Below, piece by piece: positions 8,048-15,622 of a stretch of 45,063 nucleotides of DNA (positions within the stretch are counted from its first letter, which is position 1; the number at the start of each line of letters is the position of its first letter). Source of the DNA: Acidobacteriota bacterium (lineage in GTDB: Bacteria; Actinomycetota; Acidimicrobiia; Acidimicrobiales; Acidimicrobilacustridaceae). A model generated the notes under the pieces. The model saw nothing but the letters and a program-made list of their open reading frames with translations. It made no database searches and had not been told where the DNA came from. The translations under genes were made by a program, and so were the position numbers. Where the stretch lies: NCBI GenBank assembly GCA_018969405.1, contig JAGWYK010000011.1, positions 1 through 45,063 on the forward strand, given 5' to 3'.

Positions 8048-10324
8048 ATGGCTGTCGCCGCCACCACCCCCATCGAACTCATCAACGCGGTCTACGGCCG
8101 CCTCGCCGAGCGGGTCGCCCTCGGTCGGGCCCGCCTCGGCCGACCGCTCACCTTCGCCGAGAAGGTGCTCATCAACCACCTGCGCGACCCGCAGGGTCAG
8201 GAGCTCGAGCGCGGCCGCAGCTACGCCGATCTCGACCCCGATCGCGTCGCCATGCAGGACGCCACCGCGCAGATGGCGCTGCTGCAGTTCATGACCGCCG
8301 GTCTGCCCGAGGCCGCAGTGCCCTCCACCGTGCACTGCGATCACCTCATCCAGGCCAAGAGCGAAGGTCGCATCGATCTCGCCGTGGCCAACGACGTCAA
8401 CGCCGAGGTCTACGACTTCCTCGAGTCGGTCAGCGCCAAGTACGGCATCGGGTTCTGGAAGCCGGGCTCGGGAATCATCCACCAGGTCGTGCTCGAGCAG
8501 TATGCCTTCCCCGGCGGCATGATGATCGGCACCGACAGCCACACCCCCAACGCCGGTGGTCTCGGCATGGTGGCCATCGGAGTCGGCGGCGCCGATGCCG
8601 TCGATGTCATGACCGGCTATCCGTTCAACGTTCGCTGGCCCAAGCTCATCGGGGTGCGCCTCACCGGCACGCTCTCGGGCTGGTCGGCACCCAAGGACAT
8701 CATCCTCGAGGTCGCCCGCATCCTCACCGTCAAGGGTGGGACCGGCGCCATCGTCGAGTACTTCGGTCCCGGCGCCGAGTCCATCTCCTGCACCGGCAAG
8801 GCCACCATCTGCAACATGGGTGCCGAGATCGGCGCCACCACCTCGCTGTTCGCCTACGACCCTGCCATGGGCCGGTATCTCACCTCCACCGGTCGCGCCG
8901 ATGTGGCCGCTGCGGCCGATGCCCATGCCGCCGATCTGCGCGCCGATGATGAGGTGCTCGCCGATCCGCATGCCTATTTCGATCAGGTCATCGAGATCGA
9001 CCTCTCCGCCCTCAAGCCGCTGATCAACGGTCCGCACACGCCGGATCGGGCCCGTCCGGTGAGCGAGCTCGGGGCTGAGGCCGTCGCCGAGGGCTGGCCG
9101 ATGGAGATCTCCTCGGCGCTCATCGGTTCCTGCACCAACTCCTCCTACGAGGACATCAGCCGTGCCGCCAGCATCGCCCGCTTCGCCGCTGCGAACGGTC
9201 TCGTGGCGAAGACCCCGCTGCTGGTCACCCCCGGGTCCGAGCAGGTGCGCGCCACCATCGAGCGCGACGGTCTGCTCGCCGATCTCGAGCGCATCGGGGC
9301 CACCGTGCTGGCCAACGCCTGCGGCCCATGCATCGGTCAGTGGTCGCGCAGCGATGTCGCCGAGGGTGACACGAACATCATCGTGACCTCCTACAACCGC
9401 AACTTCCCCAAGCGCAACGACGGGCTCGCCTCCACCCTGGCGTTCGTCACCTCGCCCGAGACCGTCGTGGCCATGGCCCTGGCCGGCCGGGTCGACTTCG
9501 ACCCCACCGTCGACACGCTCAGCAACGCCTCCGGCGAGGCGGTCACCATCCCCGTGCCCGAGGGCACCGAACTGCCGGGCCGGGGCTTCACCCCGGGCGA
9601 GAGCAGCTTCATCGCCCCGCCCGCCGACCCGTCGACGGTCACCGTGAAGGTGTCGCCCACCTCCGATCGGCTGCAGCTGCTGGAACCCTTCGCCCGATGG
9701 GACGGCAATGACTTCATCGGTCTCCCGATCCTCATGAAGGCCAAGGGGAAGTGCACCACCGACCACATCTCGGCCGCCGGCCCCTGGCTCAAGTACCGCG
9801 GCCATCTCGAGAACATCTCGGGCAACCTGTTCATCGGTGCGGTCAACGCCTTCACCGACGCCGTGGGTCAGGGCAAGGATCAGCTCGACGGCAGCACCCG
9901 CAGCTTCCCCGACATCGCCAAGCACTACCACGAGGCCGGTCAGAGCTGGATCGCCATCGGCGACGAGAACTACGGCGAGGGTTCATCGCGGGAGCACGCC
10001 GCCATGGAGCCCCGGTTCCGCGGCGCCAAGGTGGTGCTCACCCGCAGCTTCGCCCGCATCCATGAGACCAACCTCAAGAAGCAGGGCGTGCTGCCGCTGA
10101 CCTTCGCGGATCCGACCACCTACGACCTCATCGGCGAGGACGACCGCATCAGCGTGCTCGGCCTGGCCGATCTCGCCCCTGATGTCCCGGTGAACTGCGA
10201 GATCCTCCGGCCCGATGGCTCGACGGTGGCCTTCCAGGCCCTGCACACCATGAACGAGGAGCAGATCGGCTGGTTCCGGGCCGGTGGGGCGCTGAACATC
10301 ATCCGGCAGCGTCAGGGCGTCTGA
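8048..10324 (+). CDS. acn: Aconitate hydratase (mitochondrial-type)
   Basis: The protein has 758 residues, the length of the mitochondrial-type aconitase rather than the roughly 900-residue AcnA. The three cysteines that hold the [4Fe-4S] cluster are C362 (SCTNSSYED) and C425/C428 (CGPC). Active-site blocks [17 protein letters not shown] and NFPKRNDG are present, and the C-terminal swivel domain shows GSSREHAA. It isomerises citrate to isocitrate in the TCA cycle in the cytoplasm. The start is the ATG preceded by GAAAGG about ten bases upstream. It lies about 3 kb from the citrate synthase gene but is not co-transcribed with it. Confidence 0.95.
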   Translation: MAVAATTPIELINAVYGRLAERVALGRARLGRPLTFAEKVLINHLRDPQGQELERGRSYADLDPDRVAMQDATAQMALLQFMTAGLPEAAVPSTVHCDHLIQAKSEGRIDLAVANDVNAEVYDFLESVSAKYGIGFWKPGSGIIHQVVLEQYAFPGGMMIGTDSHTPNAGGLGMVAIGVGGADAVDVMTGYPFNVRWPKLIGVRLTGTLSGWSAPKDIILEVARILTVKGGTGAIVEYFGPGAESISCTGKATICNMGAEIGATTSLFAYDPAMGRYLTSTGRADVAAAADAHAADLRADDEVLADPHAYFDQVIEIDLSALKPLINGPHTPDRARPVSELGAEAVAEGWPMEISSALIGSCTNSSYEDISRAASIARFAAANGLVAKTPLLVTPGSEQVRATIERDGLLADLERIGATVLANACGPCIGQWSRSDVAEGDTNIIVTSYNRNFPKRNDGLASTLAFVTSPETVVAMALAGRVDFDPTVDTLSNASGEAVTIPVPEGTELPGRGFTPGESSFIAPPADPSTVTVKVSPTSDRLQLLEPFARWDGNDFIGLPILMKAKGKCTTDHISAAGPWLKYRGHLENISGNLFIGAVNAFTDAVGQGKDQLDGSTRSFPDIAKHYHEAGQSWIAIGDENYGEGSSREHAAMEPRFRGAKVVLTRSFARIHETNLKKQGVLPLTFADPTTYDLIGEDDRISVLGLADLAPDVPVNCEILRPDGSTVAFQALHTMNEEQIGWFRAGGALNIIRQRQGV

Positions 10325-10405
10325 TCCCGGGCATCGCCCACCGACTATCCTCTGTGCAATCCGTCACAGGTGCCCGGCACCGATGACGTCGCATCAGGGG
10401 GACCA

Positions 10406-11791
10406 ATGACCGACACCGTCATCACCGATGGCACAACCGACGACGCGGGCACCGCCCCCGCCGGTACGGAACTCGCGCCCATGCTGCGGGCCTGCATCGC
10501 TGCGTGTGCTGCCGGGGCCGCCGCCATCCACCTCGCCATGGTCCCGGCCCATATGGCCGAATGGGCGCCCGAGGGCGTGGCCTTCGTGCTCACCGGCTGG
10601 TTGCAGCTGGCCATCGCCGCGCTCGTGCTGGTGCGCAGCCGCCGCTGGGTGCTGCACACCTCGGTGATCTCCTCGGCGATCTTCATCGGCGCCTACCTCG
10701 TCACCCGCACCGTGGGCGCCCCGTTCGGTCCGCAGCAGGGCGTGGTCGAACCTCGATCGTTCGTCGATCTGGCCTGTGTCCTGCTCGAGGCGCTGATGCT
10801 GGGGCTCTCCCTGGTGGCGCTGTGGCGTCCGCGGCTCACCGCGACCTGGAACCATCAGGCCATGGTGCTGGCCTCCATCGTGCCGGTCGCCGCGCTGCTG
10901 TTCGCCACCTCGGCGGTCACATCCAAGAGCGCCAGCAACCATGCCCACGGCTGCCCCAAGGGGCAGATCGCCGCACCCAAGCCGACGCTGGCATCGGGCT
11001 CGTCGGCCGCCACCACCTCCACCACACTCGCCGCCGACGGCCACAACCACGCCGGTCCCGCCTGCGTGCCCGAGAACGACAACGGGTTCTCCCTGCTCGG
11101 CAACGGCCATCACCACGCCATCGTGAACAATCCGCTCGACCCCGTCACCCAGGCGGCGCTCGACAAGCAGCTCGCCATCACCCGAGAGGTGGCGCTGCAG
11201 TACCCGACCGTGGCCTCCGCCGAGGCCGCCGGGTACAAGAAGGCCGGCCCCTACTCCCCCGGGCTGGGCTCCCACTACACCAGGAGCACCGCCGCCGAGC
11301 TCAACGCCAGCGGCGTCATGGACGAGGAGGCGCTGCGCCATCCGCTGGCGCTGCTCTACTTCGGCAACGATCCCGACTCCGAACTGGTCGGCTTCATGTA
11401 CTACTCGATCAGCCCGGTCGAGCCCACCGGGTTCGTCGGCACCAACGATGTGTGGCACAGCCACACCGACATCTGTCTCAAGAACGCTCCGGGTGGCGGG
11501 GTCGACGCCCCGTTCGGCGCCGATCTGCAGGCCACCCAGGAGCAGTGCGCGCAGGTCGGGGGCTTCATGCTCAAGCAGACCCAGTGGATGATCCACGTCT
11601 GGACCGTGCCCGGATGGGACAACCTCAGCGGCGGCGTGTTCCAGGAGGAGAACAACAAGCTGGCCTGCTCCGACGGCACCTTCTACGTGCTGCCCCCCGA
11701 GCAGTGGGCGGACAACCCGACCAACATCTGCCGTTCGAAGGCACCGGGTGCCCCCTCCGACAGGCGCATCACCGAGGCCGCCCTGCGCTGA
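10406..11791 (+). CDS. Five-helix membrane protein with a His-rich extracytoplasmic domain
   Basis: The protein has 461 residues. Hydrophobic helices lie at about 27-46, 56-77, 82-101, 120-140 and 152-172. A Thr/Ser/His-rich linker (residues 173-235, with HAHGC, HNH and GHHH) leads to a 225-residue outer domain containing WHSHTDIC (350-357) and several paired cysteines. The clustered histidines suggest metal binding. I place the start at the ATG at 10406, behind AGGGGG four bases upstream; a GTG at 10370 is in frame but has no ribosome site. A TATCCT element at 10346-10351 could be the -10. I do not recognise a named family. It stands alone, convergent with the BKACE gene. A metal sensor or a redox-linked membrane protein is possible, but unproven. 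Confidence 0.7.
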   Translation: MTDTVITDGTTDDAGTAPAGTELAPMLRACIAACAAGAAAIHLAMVPAHMAEWAPEGVAFVLTGWLQLAIAALVLVRSRRWVLHTSVISSAIFIGAYLVTRTVGAPFGPQQGVVEPRSFVDLACVLLEALMLGLSLVALWRPRLTATWNHQAMVLASIVPVAALLFATSAVTSKSASNHAHGCPKGQIAAPKPTLASGSSAATTSTTLAADGHNHAGPACVPENDNGFSLLGNGHHHAIVNNPLDPVTQAALDKQLAITREVALQYPTVASAEAAGYKKAGPYSPGLGSHYTRSTAAELNASGVMDEEALRHPLALLYFGNDPDSELVGFMYYSISPVEPTGFVGTNDVWHSHTDICLKNAPGGGVDAPFGADLQATQEQCAQVGGFMLKQTQWMIHVWTVPGWDNLSGGVFQEENNKLACSDGTFYVLPPEQWADNPTNICRSKAPGAPSDRRITEAALR

Positions 11792-11830
11792 CCGGCGCCG
11801 GGAGCGCGCTGGCGCTGGAGGGATCCGGCG

Positions 11831-12715
11831 TCAGCGACGCGGCAGCTGCAGGATCTCGGCCGCCTCATCCGGAGTGGCCACCGCCACGCCCAGTCGATCA
11901 CAGAGCGCCACCGCCTCGGCGATGAGTTCGGCGTTGGTCGGGGTGCGATCACCCTGGAAGAACTCGAGCCCGAGATGGATATGGCCGCCGCGCCCGACCG
12001 CGTACTCGGCCAGTCCGCTGGCCACGACATCACCGCCGACCACCGACACCGCCCACGGCACCGGGCAGTCACCGAGCAGGTCGAGATAGGCGTCGAGACC
12101 GGCAGGGGTGGCGGGCAGACCGAACGGCGCTCCCATGTACCCGCGCTCGGTCGACAGGTAGAACTTGAGCATCGACCCCGCCGGCAGACGGCCGGCCCGC
12201 CACCAGGCCAGCGCGCAGCGCAGGAAACCGGGCTCGTAGATGGCGAGGCTCGGGCCGACGCGATCGCGGGTGGCCTGCTCCATCTGCACGACGATGTCGT
12301 CATAGGAGTTGGTGTAGACGAACGAACCAACCGGCACACCCTCGGCGTCGACCGCTCCGAGGTTCAGCGAACCGGGATCGCACAGACTCACCCGGAGCGC
12401 TCCCGACTCGGCCAGCAGCTCGAGATGGCGCACATCGATGGAACCGTCGATCACGTTCACCGTGGGATAGAGCAGGGCGTCCGGACGTTCGGCCAGCACC
12501 GGTCGCCAGCCGGCGAGGTACTCGGCGGCCACCGCCTCGGGGTCGCCGAACACGGCGCCATGGTTGTGCACGATGGCGGCCCCGGCGGCGAAGCAGGCGA
12601 GCGCATCAGCGGCGATCTGCTCGGCCGCCTTGGGCACATTGGGGTTCACCGCAGCAGGGGTGAACCCGTTGATGGCCGCTTCGATGATCACGGCATGGGG
12701 CTGGTCCCGGTCCAT
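11831..12715 (-). CDS. BKACE-family beta-keto acid cleavage enzyme
   Basis: The protein has 294 residues with a TIM-barrel fold. The family signature begins with EAAINGFTPAAVNPNVP and continues to HNH, giving the zinc pair H50/H52. Further motifs are YTNSYDD and, near the end, GGHIHLGLEFF with E251 at the expected fourth zinc-site position. The family includes 3-keto-5-aminohexanoate cleavage enzyme, which condenses a beta-keto acid with acetyl-CoA to give acetoacetate and a new CoA ester. BKACE enzymes differ in substrate, so lysine fermentation should not be assumed. It starts at the ATG at 12715 behind a TAGGGT element six bases away and is transcribed alone. Confidence 0.85.
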   Translation of the reverse strand: MDRDQPHAVIIEAAINGFTPAAVNPNVPKAAEQIAADALACFAAGAAIVHNHGAVFGDPEAVAAEYLAGWRPVLAERPDALLYPTVNVIDGSIDVRHLELLAESGALRVSLCDPGSLNLGAVDAEGVPVGSFVYTNSYDDIVVQMEQATRDRVGPSLAIYEPGFLRCALAWWRAGRLPAGSMLKFYLSTERGYMGAPFGLPATPAGLDAYLDLLGDCPVPWAVSVVGGDVVASGLAEYAVGRGGHIHLGLEFFQGDRTPTNAELIAEAVALCDRLGVAVATPDEAAEILQLPRR

Positions 12716-12721
12716 GGGCGG

Positions 12722-12727
12722 ACCCTA
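12722..12727 (-). promoter_or_regulatory. -10 element of the BKACE gene, leaderless
   Basis: TAGGGT on the minus strand, six bases before the ATG at 12715. Confidence 0.5.
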
Positions 12728-12904
12728 GAGCACACCGCACTGAACACACCCCGGTCCGGGACCACCCCGCCCCGGGCGGGGCCCGCTGCTGGAGCCGGCC
12801 CGGAGCCGACCCGGACCCGGGATCCGGCCTCCGATTCCTACCCCGGATTCCTGCACCAGGGCCCGAGATCGGGCCCAGAGACACCGGAGCCGACCCCAGA
12901 AACA
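12728..12904. other. Gene-free GC-rich spacer between the BKACE promoter and the 6C RNA terminator
   Basis: No convincing reading frame. It holds a hairpin with CCCCGC/GCGGGG arms at 12765-12781 and runs of CCGGACC-like repeats that can pair in several ways. It may be additional terminator structure for the 6C RNA. Confidence 0.5.
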
Positions 12905-13016
12905 CCAGAGCCGGCTCGGAGAGCCGGCTTTGGAGGAGCAACTCCTTCGGAGGGGGGATCCGTCGGGGCTCTCTGCGATCTCGAGAGGGGGGACTCTTTA
13001 GGTGACCGCAGTATGT
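12905..13016 (-). ncRNA. Probable 6C RNA
   Basis: On the minus strand two short hairpins each expose six consecutive cytosines in the loop: AGAG/CTCT stem at 12984-12997 and CGGA/TCCG stem at 12948-12962. This pair defines the actinobacterial 6C RNA motif. A third hairpin (AGGAG/CTCCT, 12934-12946) and a nine-base-pair terminator stem (12909-12929) follow. A well-spaced promoter lies just upstream (13023-13051). The predicted start is near 13016, giving about 110 nucleotides. No good protein frame covers it. 6C RNAs are thought to act as small regulatory RNAs through the C-rich loops. Ends are approximate. Confidence 0.75.
12909..12929 (-). terminator. Terminator hairpin of the 6C RNA
   Basis: AGCCGGCTC and its exact complement with a three-base loop. 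It follows the C-rich hairpins and is trailed on the minus strand by a short T-containing stretch. Confidence 0.6.
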
Positions 13017-13022
13017 GCCATC

Positions 13023-13051
13023 AGTATGCCGACAAGTTACCGCCGAGTCAA
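13023..13051 (-). promoter_or_regulatory. Promoter of the 6C RNA
   Basis: On the minus strand TTGACT (13046-13051) and CATACT (13023-13028) are separated by exactly 17 bases, close to the sigma-70 consensus. It is one of the two best-spaced promoters I see in the window. Confidence 0.7.
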
Positions 13052-13064
13052 GTGTTTAAGCACT
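13051..13064. promoter_or_regulatory. Near-palindrome at the 6C promoter -35
   Basis: AGTGTTTAAGCACT has arms AGTG/CACT and a nearly symmetric TTTAAG centre, touching the -35 of the 6C RNA promoter. It may be a regulator binding site. The remainder, 13065-13224, shows no gene or clear structure. Confidence 0.35.
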
Positions 13065-13224
13065 AAAGATTCCGGGGAGGCCGGGGAGGAACCTCGATCC
13101 CTCTCGACCCCCCTCCCCACGGCGGGTGGATCATCGTGCCAATCGTCGGCGACATCCCATGTCCCCCATGGGAACTCCGTGTGAACACAGCTCGCTCGGA
13201 TTCTGATCCCCAGAACCGCACCAC

Positions 13225-13230
13225 TAGGAT
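13225..13230 (+). promoter_or_regulatory. -10 element of citrate synthase, leaderless
   Basis: TAGGAT lies seven bases before the GTG at 13238, so the transcript would start at the start codon. Confidence 0.6.
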
Positions 13231-13237
13231 CGGGGCC

Positions 13238-14506
13238 GTGCCCGAGACCGTGACCATCACCGACAACCGCACCGGAGAATCCGTCGAGGTTCCGATCTCC
13301 AACGGGGGTGTCGATGCCAGTCAGTGGTCGAAGCTCCTGCCGGGGATCTGGTTCTACGACCCGTCCTTCGGGGCCACCGCCGCCGCCTCCAGCTCCATCA
13401 CCGAACTCGACGGCGAGAACGGCATCCTGCGCTACCGGGGCTACCCGATCGAGCAGTTGGCGGAGCAGTCCACCTATCTCGAGGTCGCCTATCTGCTGAT
13501 CCATGGGGAACTGCCGAACGCCGAGCAGTTCGCCGCCTGGACCCACGACATCACGTACCACACCTTCATCCACGAGAACGTGCGCAAGCGCTTCATGGAG
13601 GGCTTCCACCACGACGCCCATCCCATGGGGATCCTGGTCTCCACCCTCGCCGCGCTGTCCACCTTCTACCCCGACGCCAAGGACATCTTCGGTGCCGAGA
13701 GCCGGCACAAGCAGATCATCCGCCTGATCGCCAAGATGCCCACCATCGCCGCCGGTGCGCATCGCCACAGTGTCGGGATGCCATTCGTCTACCCCGACAA
13801 CAATCTCGACTTCTGCTCGAACTTCCTGTCGATGATGTGGAAGGTCGCCGAGCCGCACTTCCAGCCCGATCCGGTGCTCTCGCACGCGCTCGACGTGCTG
13901 TTCATCCTGCACGCCGATCACGAGCAGAACTGCTCCACCACCGCCATGCGCGTCGTGGGCTCCTCGCATGCCGATGCCTATTCCGCCAGTGCGGCGGCCG
14001 CTGCGGCGCTCTACGGACCGCGTCACGGCGGGGCGAACGAAGCAGTGATCCGCATGCTCACCGAGATCGGCACGATCGACAACGTCGAACCCTTCATCGC
14101 ATCGGTGAAGGAGGGCAAGGGTCGCCTGCAGGGCTTCGGCCACCGCGTGTACAAGAACTACGACCCGCGGGCTCGCATCATCAAGAAGGTCGCCTACGAC
14201 GTGTTCGAGGTGACCGGCAAGAACCAGCTCCTCGACATCGCACTGAAGCTCGAGGAGACGGCGCTGAGCGACGACTACTTCATCAGCCGCAAGCTCTATC
14301 CGAACGTCGACTTCTACTCGGGGCTGATCTACCAGGCCATGGGCTTCCCGATGGAGATGTTCACCGTGCTGTTCGCCATCCCCCGTGTGGCCGGCTGGTT
14401 GGCCCACTGGAACGAGATGCTCGATCAGGACGCCCGTATCGCTCGGCCGCGGCAGCTCTACACCGGCGAGGCCGTCCGTGACTACGTCCCCATGGGCGGC
14501 CGCTGA
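13238..14506 (+). CDS. gltA: Citrate synthase
   Basis: The protein has 422 residues, the usual length of type II citrate synthase. The catalytic triad is visible: H263 in HGGANEA, H302 in GFGHRVYKNYDPRA and D358 in LYPNVDFYSG. It condenses oxaloacetate with acetyl-CoA. The open frame continues 34 codons upstream, but I chose the GTG at 13238 because a TAGGAT -10 box ends seven bases before it and homologous sequence begins after it. There is no ribosome site, which fits a leaderless mRNA. It is convergent with the quinone oxidoreductase gene, with a 21-base gap and no clear hairpin. Confidence 0.95.
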   Translation: MPETVTITDNRTGESVEVPISNGGVDASQWSKLLPGIWFYDPSFGATAAASSSITELDGENGILRYRGYPIEQLAEQSTYLEVAYLLIHGELPNAEQFAAWTHDITYHTFIHENVRKRFMEGFHHDAHPMGILVSTLAALSTFYPDAKDIFGAESRHKQIIRLIAKMPTIAAGAHRHSVGMPFVYPDNNLDFCSNFLSMMWKVAEPHFQPDPVLSHALDVLFILHADHEQNCSTTAMRVVGSSHADAYSASAAAAAALYGPRHGGANEAVIRMLTEIGTIDNVEPFIASVKEGKGRLQGFGHRVYKNYDPRARIIKKVAYDVFEVTGKNQLLDIALKLEETALSDDYFISRKLYPNVDFYSGLIYQAMGFPMEMFTVLFAIPRVAGWLAHWNEMLDQDARIARPRQLYTGEAVRDYVPMGGR

Positions 14507-14527
14507 ACCACCTCATCGGCGGCTCGC

Positions 14528-15526
14528 TCAGTCGCCGATGTCCACCAGGATCTTGCCGATGTTGGCGTTGCGCTCCATGTGGGCGTGGGCCTCGGCGATG
14601 CGCTCCAGCGGGAACCGTGAGTCGATGACCGGAGCCAACGCACCCTGATCGAACAGGGGCAGCATCTCGTCGACGAACCGACGGGTGATGGCGATCTTCT
14701 CCTCCAGCGGTCTCGCCCGGAGCACGGTGCCGACGATCGTGGCCCGCTTGGGCAGCAGCATGCCGATGGTGACCTCGGTGCGGCCCCCGCCCATGGTGCC
14801 CACCTGCACGATGCGACCACCGGTGCGCAGCACCGAGATGTTGCGATCCACGTAGTCACCCCCGATGACGTCGAGCACGACGTCGACGCCGGCTCCGCCG
14901 GTGAAGCCCAGGCTCTCCACCACGAAATCCTCGCTGGTGTGATCGATGGCGAGATCGGCCCCCAGCGCGCGACACGCCGCCAGCTTCCCGATCGATGCGG
15001 TGACGATGACCCGGGCCCCGATGGCGCGGGCGATCTGGATGGCGGCGGTGCCCACCCCGGAGGCGCCGGCGTGCACCAGGGCCACGCGGCCGGAGGTGAG
15101 CCCGCCCTGCACCACCAGCGCATCGAAGGCGGTGATGAACACCTCGGGGATGGCCGCGGCGTCGCCCAGTGCGACCGAGGTCGGCACCGGCATCGTCTGG
15201 CGTTCGTGGACCACGAGCCGCTCGGCGTAGGACCCCCCGCCGACGATGCCCATGACGGCATCGCCCACCGTCAGGGCGGTGACCCGGTCTCCGAGGGCCA
15301 CCACCCGGCCGGCGAACTCCATCCCGGGGATCTCGGGGGCAGGAGCGGGGAAGCCGGCCAGCGGGGGCGAGGGGTACAGCCCGCGCCGCTGCAGCAGATC
15401 GGCCCGGTTGAGCGCCGTGGCCACCACCTCGACCACGACCTCCTCGGCATCGGCCTGCGGATCGGCCACCTCGGTGAGGCGCAGCACCTCGATGTCGCCG
15501 TACTCGTCGAGAACCACTGCTCGCAT
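14528..15526 (-). CDS. NADPH:quinone oxidoreductase-like zinc-independent MDR enzyme
   Basis: The protein has 332 residues. The GroES-like N-terminal half contains the family block ALNRADLLQRRGLYPSPP, and the Rossmann domain carries GASGVGTAAIQIARAIGA. Catalytic zinc cysteines of alcohol dehydrogenases are absent, as in QOR/PIG3 proteins. It probably reduces quinones or other electrophiles with NADPH. AGGAG lies five bases before the ATG at 15526; a second ATG at 15529 is directly before it but is too close to the ribosome site. It is divergent from the molybdopterin oxidoreductase gene. The long frame continuing upstream on the same strand is an artefact of GC-rich antisense sequence. Confidence 0.9.
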   Translation of the reverse strand: MRAVVLDEYGDIEVLRLTEVADPQADAEEVVVEVVATALNRADLLQRRGLYPSPPLAGFPAPAPEIPGMEFAGRVVALGDRVTALTVGDAVMGIVGGGSYAERLVVHERQTMPVPTSVALGDAAAIPEVFITAFDALVVQGGLTSGRVALVHAGASGVGTAAIQIARAIGARVIVTASIGKLAACRALGADLAIDHTSEDFVVESLGFTGGAGVDVVLDVIGGDYVDRNISVLRTGGRIVQVGTMGGGRTEVTIGMLLPKRATIVGTVLRARPLEEKIAITRRFVDEMLPLFDQGALAPVIDSRFPLERIAEAHAHMERNANIGKILVDIGD

Positions 15527-15611
15527 CATCACTCCTCGTCGCCGCATCGGATCGACCCGGTGCGTGAGCCTACGGGGACAGGATCCCCCGGCGGCGTGAG
15601 AGCCCCGGACG

Positions 15612-15617
15612 TAGGAT
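15612..15617 (+). promoter_or_regulatory. -10 element of the molybdopterin oxidoreductase gene, leaderless
   Basis: TAGGAT lies five bases before the ATG at 15623. Confidence 0.5.
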
Positions 15618-15622
15618 CTGGC

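Noticed and set aside
11975-13066. Plus-strand open frame across the BKACE gene and the 6C RNA
   Set aside because: It is antisense to a clear BKACE protein and to a structured RNA with its own promoter; no family resemblance.
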